From Clostridiales bacterium DTU074 (lineage in GTDB: Bacteria; Bacillota; Clostridia; Caldicoprobacterales; Caldicoprobacteraceae): 49,915 bases of DNA. Position 1 is the first letter of the stretch. Each line of letters begins with the position of its first letter. Shown here in pieces: positions 45,924 through 49,915 of this stretch. The stretch is from positions 1 to 49,915 of the forward strand of contig LFSE01000058.1 of the NCBI GenBank assembly GCA_001513075.1, written 5' to 3'. A program made the translations under genes and the position numbers. Under the pieces are notes generated by a model. The model made no database searches and was not told the origin of the DNA. It saw only the letters and a program-made list of their open reading frames with translations.

Positions 45924-46901
45924 ATGGATACTAATATTGATCGGGCCTTATTTGAACCTGTTGAAAGGAAAAGCGGTACAGAAGATGAAATAGTTCGCCC
46001 CAGTGTAACATATTGGCAGGACGCCTGGAGACGGCTTAGAAGGAATAAACCGGCAATGATTGGATTAACCGTAATTATCATTATAATATTGTCTGCCATA
46101 TTTGTTCCCCTATTTTGGCCTTATGATTATTCTACTCAAATTCGAGGCCATGAAAATCTGGGACCCTCATGGGAACACCCCTTTGGGACCGATAGCCTTG
46201 GCAGGGATTTGTTTATTCGTGTGGTATATGGTGCCCGTATATCCCTCAGCATAGGGTTGGTAGCAAGCATTATCAATCTTACTATTGGAGTTCTGTACGG
46301 CGGGATTGCGGGATATATAGGTGGTCGTGTTGATAACATAATGATGCGAATAGTCGATATATTGTACGGTGTTCCGCTGCTTTTGTATGTCATATTGCTT
46401 CAGGTTGTATTGGAAAAACCCATCGAACAGGCTTTTGAAACAACCTTTTTGAGAGCACTCAAAGGTATAGGTTCCGACCTCATATTGATATATATTGTTC
46501 TTGGATTGGTTTACTGGGTAAATATGGCCAGAATAGTGCGCGGCCAGGTGCTCAGCCTTAAGAATCAGGAATTTGTATTGGCCGCCAAAGCTCAGGGAGC
46601 CAGCGGATGGCGTATAATTCTTAAGCACCTTATACCTAACACTATCGGACCTATAATAGTTACGGTGACATTGGCCATTCCATCTGCCATTTTTACTGAA
46701 GCCTTTTTAAGCTTTATCGGAATAGGGGTAAGCGCCCCCATGGCAAGCTGGGGTACACTTGCCAGCGATGCCTATAGAGGGCTTAGAAGTTATCCATACC
46801 TGCTGTTTTTCCCCGCAGCCTGTATATGTATTACAATGATAGCCTTCAATTTGCTTGGCGATGGATTAAGGGATGCCCTTGATCCTCATATGAGGAAGTA
46901 G
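45924..46901 (+). CDS. oppC: Oligopeptide ABC transporter permease OppC
   Basis: Second permease, 325 residues starting MDTNIDRALFEPVERKSGTE, with a cytoplasmic N-terminal tail (TYWQDAWRRLRRNKPAMIGL) before the first helix. HPFGTDSLGRDLFIRVVYGA is a hallmark of OppC/DppC, and the EAA-like loop is AAKAQGASGWRIILKHLIPN. It starts eight bases after oppB. Confidence 0.94.
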   Translation: MDTNIDRALFEPVERKSGTEDEIVRPSVTYWQDAWRRLRRNKPAMIGLTVIIIIILSAIFVPLFWPYDYSTQIRGHENLGPSWEHPFGTDSLGRDLFIRVVYGARISLSIGLVASIINLTIGVLYGGIAGYIGGRVDNIMMRIVDILYGVPLLLYVILLQVVLEKPIEQAFETTFLRALKGIGSDLILIYIVLGLVYWVNMARIVRGQVLSLKNQEFVLAAKAQGASGWRIILKHLIPNTIGPIIVTVTLAIPSAIFTEAFLSFIGIGVSAPMASWGTLASDAYRGLRSYPYLLFFPAACICITMIAFNLLGDGLRDALDPHMRK

Positions 46902-46909
46902 GTGATTGA

Positions 46910-47923
46910 GTGGATAAACTACTGGAGATACGGGATTTGCATACATCATTTTTTACCCATGTGGGTGAAGTTAAGGCTGTTAGAGGTGTAAATATAGATT
47001 TATATCAGGGTGAGGCCATCGGAATAGTTGGTGAATCCGGTTGCGGCAAGAGTGTAACATCCCTTTCCATAATGGGTTTGGTCCCTTCTCCGGGTAAGGT
47101 CATAAAGGGTGAAATATATTTCAATGGGGAAGATCTCTTAAAAAAAAGCGAAAAAGAAATGCAAAAAATAAGAGGGAACAAAATTGCCATGATATTCCAG
47201 GACCCTATGACCTCGTTAAATCCGGTATATACAATAGGGGATCAATTGATGGAACCCCTGCGGACGCATAAGAACATGGATAAAAATGCTGCCCGGGAGA
47301 AGGCAATCGGGTTACTAAAGGAAGTAAGGATCCCAGATCCTGAGAGGCGGTTAAAACAATATCCCCATGAGTTCAGTGGAGGCATGCGGCAGAGGGTTAT
47401 GATTGCTATGGCGCTAAGCTGTCAACCGGAGCTGATCATTGCGGACGAACCTACCACTGCCCTGGATGTTACGATACAGGCCCAGATACTGGAGCTGATG
47501 AAAGAACTAAAGGAAAAATTCAATACATCCATTATGCTTATCACTCATGATCTGGGGATTGTGGCCGATCTTTGCAGCAGGATCGTTGTCATGTATGCGG
47601 GTATAATTGTGGAAGAGGGTTCGGTGAGGGATATATTTTATAATCCCAAACATCCATACACCTGGGGATTGTTAAAATCCATTCCCAAGGTTAACATGAC
47701 GTCAAAGGAACGTCTGGTACCTATAGAGGGGCAGCCGCCGGATCTGTTGAAACCGCCTGAAGGGTGTCCTTTTATGCCCAGATGTCGCTATGCCATGCGC
47801 ATATGTGAGCAGCAATGTCCCGGCTTGTATTCCGTCTCGGGAAGACACAAAGCAGCATGCTGGCTTCTTGACCCCCGGGCACCTGCTGTAGAGTGGGATA
47901 GGGAAGGGGTGAGTTTTAAGTGA
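46910..47923 (+). CDS. oppD: Oligopeptide ABC transporter ATP-binding protein OppD
   Basis: A 337-residue ATPase from a GTG ([20 protein letters not shown]). Walker A is GESGCGKS, the signature [11 protein letters not shown], and Walker [13 protein letters not shown]. The C-terminal extension has the oligopeptide-transporter Cys pattern (CPFMPRC, then ICEQQCPG), which in some homologues binds a [4Fe-4S] cluster. The stop overlaps the oppF start as GTGA. Confidence 0.95.
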   Translation: MDKLLEIRDLHTSFFTHVGEVKAVRGVNIDLYQGEAIGIVGESGCGKSVTSLSIMGLVPSPGKVIKGEIYFNGEDLLKKSEKEMQKIRGNKIAMIFQDPMTSLNPVYTIGDQLMEPLRTHKNMDKNAAREKAIGLLKEVRIPDPERRLKQYPHEFSGGMRQRVMIAMALSCQPELIIADEPTTALDVTIQAQILELMKELKEKFNTSIMLITHDLGIVADLCSRIVVMYAGIIVEEGSVRDIFYNPKHPYTWGLLKSIPKVNMTSKERLVPIEGQPPDLLKPPEGCPFMPRCRYAMRICEQQCPGLYSVSGRHKAACWLLDPRAPAVEWDREGVSFK

Positions 47924-48903
47924 GCAGCCAGAAGGATGTTTTAGTTGAGGTAAAAGATCTGAAGAAATACTTCCCGGTAAGAGGTGGGCTAATTAAGGAG
48001 AAACGGCAGGTGCTTAAAGCAGTCGACGGTGTCAGCTTTGACATATACAGGGGGGAGACGTTGGGTCTTGTCGGAGAGAGCGGTTGCGGCAAGACAACCG
48101 TTGGACGCACCATCCTGAAGCTCTATCCACCCACCGACGGCCGAATTATATTTGATGGGGATGACATTACCGAACTTAACGACAGGCAGATGAGGTCGTA
48201 CAGAAAAAGAATGCAAATTATATTTCAGGATCCTTATGCTTCGCTAAATCCAAGAATGACGGTAGGCGACATAATAGCCGAATCTATAGATATCCATAAG
48301 ATCGCCTATGGCGAAGAACGAAAGGCCATGATATACGATCTTTTAAGCAAAGTGGGTTTAAGCAGAGAGCATGCTAACCGTTATCCCCACGAGTTTAGCG
48401 GTGGCCAGCGACAGAGGATTGGGATTGCCCGGGCTTTGGCTGTCAATCCCGATTTTATAGTATGTGACGAACCTATTTCAGCGCTGGATGTTTCCATACA
48501 GGCACAGGTGGTTAATCTTCTTGAGGATTTGCAGGATGAGATGAACTTAACCTATCTGTTTATCGCCCACGACCTGTCCATGGTGAAACACATTTCGGAT
48601 CGGGTTGGGGTGATGTACCTGGGTAAGATTGTAGAGATGGCTGAAAGTTCGGAATTATACAGCAAACCCTTACATCCCTACACACAGGCTCTGCTTTCGG
48701 CTATACCGGTTCCGGACCCTGATACCATGGAGCAACGGGAACGAATAATTCTGAAAGGCGATGTGCCTACGCCCATTAATCCACCTTCAGGATGCAGGTT
48801 TAGGACCCGATGTCCGATTGCCCGGGAGATATGTGCCGAACAGGAGCCCGAGATGAAGGACTACGGTGGAGGACATATGGCCGCATGCCACTTTATAGAG
48901 TAA
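47920..48903 (+). CDS. oppF: Oligopeptide ABC transporter ATP-binding protein OppF
   Basis: A 327-residue ATPase from a GTG at 47920 ([20 protein letters not shown]). Walker A is GESGCGKTT, the signature [11 protein letters not shown], and Walker [13 protein letters not shown]. The C-terminal Cys pattern is CRFRTRC, then REIC. It overlaps oppD by four bases. Confidence 0.95.
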   Translation: MSSQKDVLVEVKDLKKYFPVRGGLIKEKRQVLKAVDGVSFDIYRGETLGLVGESGCGKTTVGRTILKLYPPTDGRIIFDGDDITELNDRQMRSYRKRMQIIFQDPYASLNPRMTVGDIIAESIDIHKIAYGEERKAMIYDLLSKVGLSREHANRYPHEFSGGQRQRIGIARALAVNPDFIVCDEPISALDVSIQAQVVNLLEDLQDEMNLTYLFIAHDLSMVKHISDRVGVMYLGKIVEMAESSELYSKPLHPYTQALLSAIPVPDPDTMEQRERIILKGDVPTPINPPSGCRFRTRCPIAREICAEQEPEMKDYGGGHMAACHFIE

Positions 48904-48941
48904 CGGCATGTCAGGATATAGAGCTCACCTAAATGAGATAC

Positions 48942-48960
48942 CAAAGCCTTTCTGGCTTTG
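48942..48960 (+). other. Intercistronic hairpin between oppF and oppA
   Basis: CAAAGCC (48942-48948) pairs with GGCTTTG (48954-48960) around TTTCT, with no T-run after it. It is probably an mRNA-processing or stability element that lets oppA be expressed at a different level. Confidence 0.5.
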
Positions 48961-48995
48961 AGATATAGATAAATATTAAAGGAGGAAGAGGTAAT

Positions 48996-49915
48996 ATGCT
49001 CAAAAAAACAATACTTTTATTGCTTTCTGCAGTAATGGTTATTACCCTGTTTACTGCATGTGGTTCTGATAAAGGCGGAACAAAACCCATTGTATACAAT
49101 ATGGGCGCAACCCCAAAAACCATTGATCCTCAGCTCAACAGCGCAGTTGAGGCGGGAAGCGTAATAGTCCATTGCTTTGAAGGACTGACACGAAAGGACG
49201 CAGAAGGACGTATCATTCCCGGTATAGCTGAGAAATGGGAAATGAATGAAGATGGCACCAAATTCACATTCTATTTGAGGGACGCAAAATGGTCGGATGG
49301 GAAACCAGTAACAGCAGATGACTTCGTGTATGCATGGAGACGGGCTGTTGATCCGGAGTCAGAATGTGAATACGCGTACCAGCTGTGGTATATTAAAAAT
49401 GGCGAGGCCATTACCAATGGCGAGATGAGCCCGGAAGAGCTGGGAGTAAAAGCTCTTGACGAAAAGACTCTGGAAGTTGAGCTTGAAGCCCCCTGTTCAT
49501 ACTTCCTGCAATTGACTTCCTTCCCCACATTGTTCCCCGTAAGGCAGGATATTATAGAGGAACACGGTGAAGGTTGGGCAAATGATCCCAAAACATACAT
49601 TACAAATGGGCCCATGGTGGTCACCGAATTTGTTGTCAATGAGAAAATCGTGATGAAGAAGAGCGATACTTACTGGGATAAGAATTCCATAAAGGCTGAC
49701 GAGCTGGTATTTACCATGATAGACGATCAGGCATCTGAGCTCTCAGCATTTGAAGCAGGTGAGATCGACTTTGCAGACAGTATTCCGGCTGAAGAGATTC
49801 CCCGCTTGTATGAGGAAGGCAAACTTATCATAAAGCCTCAGTTGGGAACATATTTCTTCTGCTTGAATGTGGAAAAGGAACCGTTGAATGATCCGAAGGT
49901 AAGAAAGGCCTTAGC
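48996..49915 (+). CDS. oppA: Oligopeptide-binding lipoprotein OppA (cut by window edge)
   Basis: N-terminal 306 residues of the extracytoplasmic substrate-binding protein. The signal peptide MLKKTILLLLSAVMVITLFT ends at the lipobox FTAC, giving a lipid-modified Cys. The SBP family 5 domain shows GATPKTIDPQLNSAVEAGSV, CFEGLTRKDAEGRI, LRDAKWSDGKPVTADDFVYA and WRRAVDP, which resemble peptide-binding OppA/MppA proteins. AAAGGAGGAAGAGG precedes the ATG. The gene continues past the window end. Confidence 0.94.
   Translation, partial: MLKKTILLLLSAVMVITLFTACGSDKGGTKPIVYNMGATPKTIDPQLNSAVEAGSVIVHCFEGLTRKDAEGRIIPGIAEKWEMNEDGTKFTFYLRDAKWSDGKPVTADDFVYAWRRAVDPESECEYAYQLWYIKNGEAITNGEMSPEELGVKALDEKTLEVELEAPCSYFLQLTSFPTLFPVRQDIIEEHGEGWANDPKTYITNGPMVVTEFVVNEKIVMKKSDTYWDKNSIKADELVFTMIDDQASELSAFEAGEIDFADSIPAEEIPRLYEEGKLIIKPQLGTYFFCLNVEKEPLNDPKVRKAL

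Overview
The window is a chromosomal replication-origin region from a low-to-moderate GC, endospore-forming member of the Clostridia (Firmicutes). The evidence is the dnaA-dnaN-yaaA-recF-remB-gyrB block diverging from rpmH-rnpA-yidD-yidC-jag-mnmE-mnmG-rsmG-noc-parA-parB, clustered DnaA boxes, parS sites of the Bacillus/Clostridium type, a Spo0E-like gene, and T-box and ykkC-class leader RNAs. I cannot name the species. Many starts are GTG or TTG behind strong AGGAGG-type ribosome binding sites.

Layout. Positions 1-5097 (minus strand) carry gyrB (cut by the window edge), remB, recF, yaaA, dnaN and dnaA. Between dnaA and dnaN is a compact unwinding module with DnaA-box-like sites and a TAG/TAA trinucleotide ladder (DnaA-trio); a second DnaA-box cluster lies upstream of dnaA. 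From 5435 a consensus promoter drives the ribosome/RNase P/membrane-insertion operon, followed by tRNA- and rRNA-modification genes and the segregation genes noc, parA and parB, with two parS sites just behind parB.

Positions 15152-21554 (minus) hold cvpA, a membrane-anchored protein, a UPF0180 protein, a DUF4446 protein, a lipid kinase, a secreted/membrane protein and an MFS transporter. Positions 21717-25113 (plus) are a MoxR-DUF58-DUF4129-like cluster. Then come a CDF metal transporter diverging from a class I amidotransferase across Fur-box-like palindromes, an MscS channel with a DUF951 protein, a Spo0E-like gene, zwf (apparently with an ATA start), an RraA-like and a PPC-domain protein, and an ECF sigma/anti-sigma pair.

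From 32996 a strong promoter leads into a tandem leader, a ykkC-family aptamer (best fit: the ppGpp-sensing subtype) followed by a leucine-type T-box, in front of ilvN-ilvC-leuA-cimA-leuC-leuD-leuB-(M23 peptidase)-(nitroreductase)-ilvD. This operon would make leucine and valine, and isoleucine by the citramalate route. ilvB is absent. The cimA 5' end is out of frame with every plausible start codon. The window ends in an oligopeptide ABC transporter operon (oppBCDF-oppA) with its own consensus promoter; oppA is cut by the window edge.

The most interesting items are the two-input leader RNA of the ilv-leu operon, the out-of-frame cimA start, the apparent ATA start of zwf, the compact origin module, and the Fur-like operator cluster.
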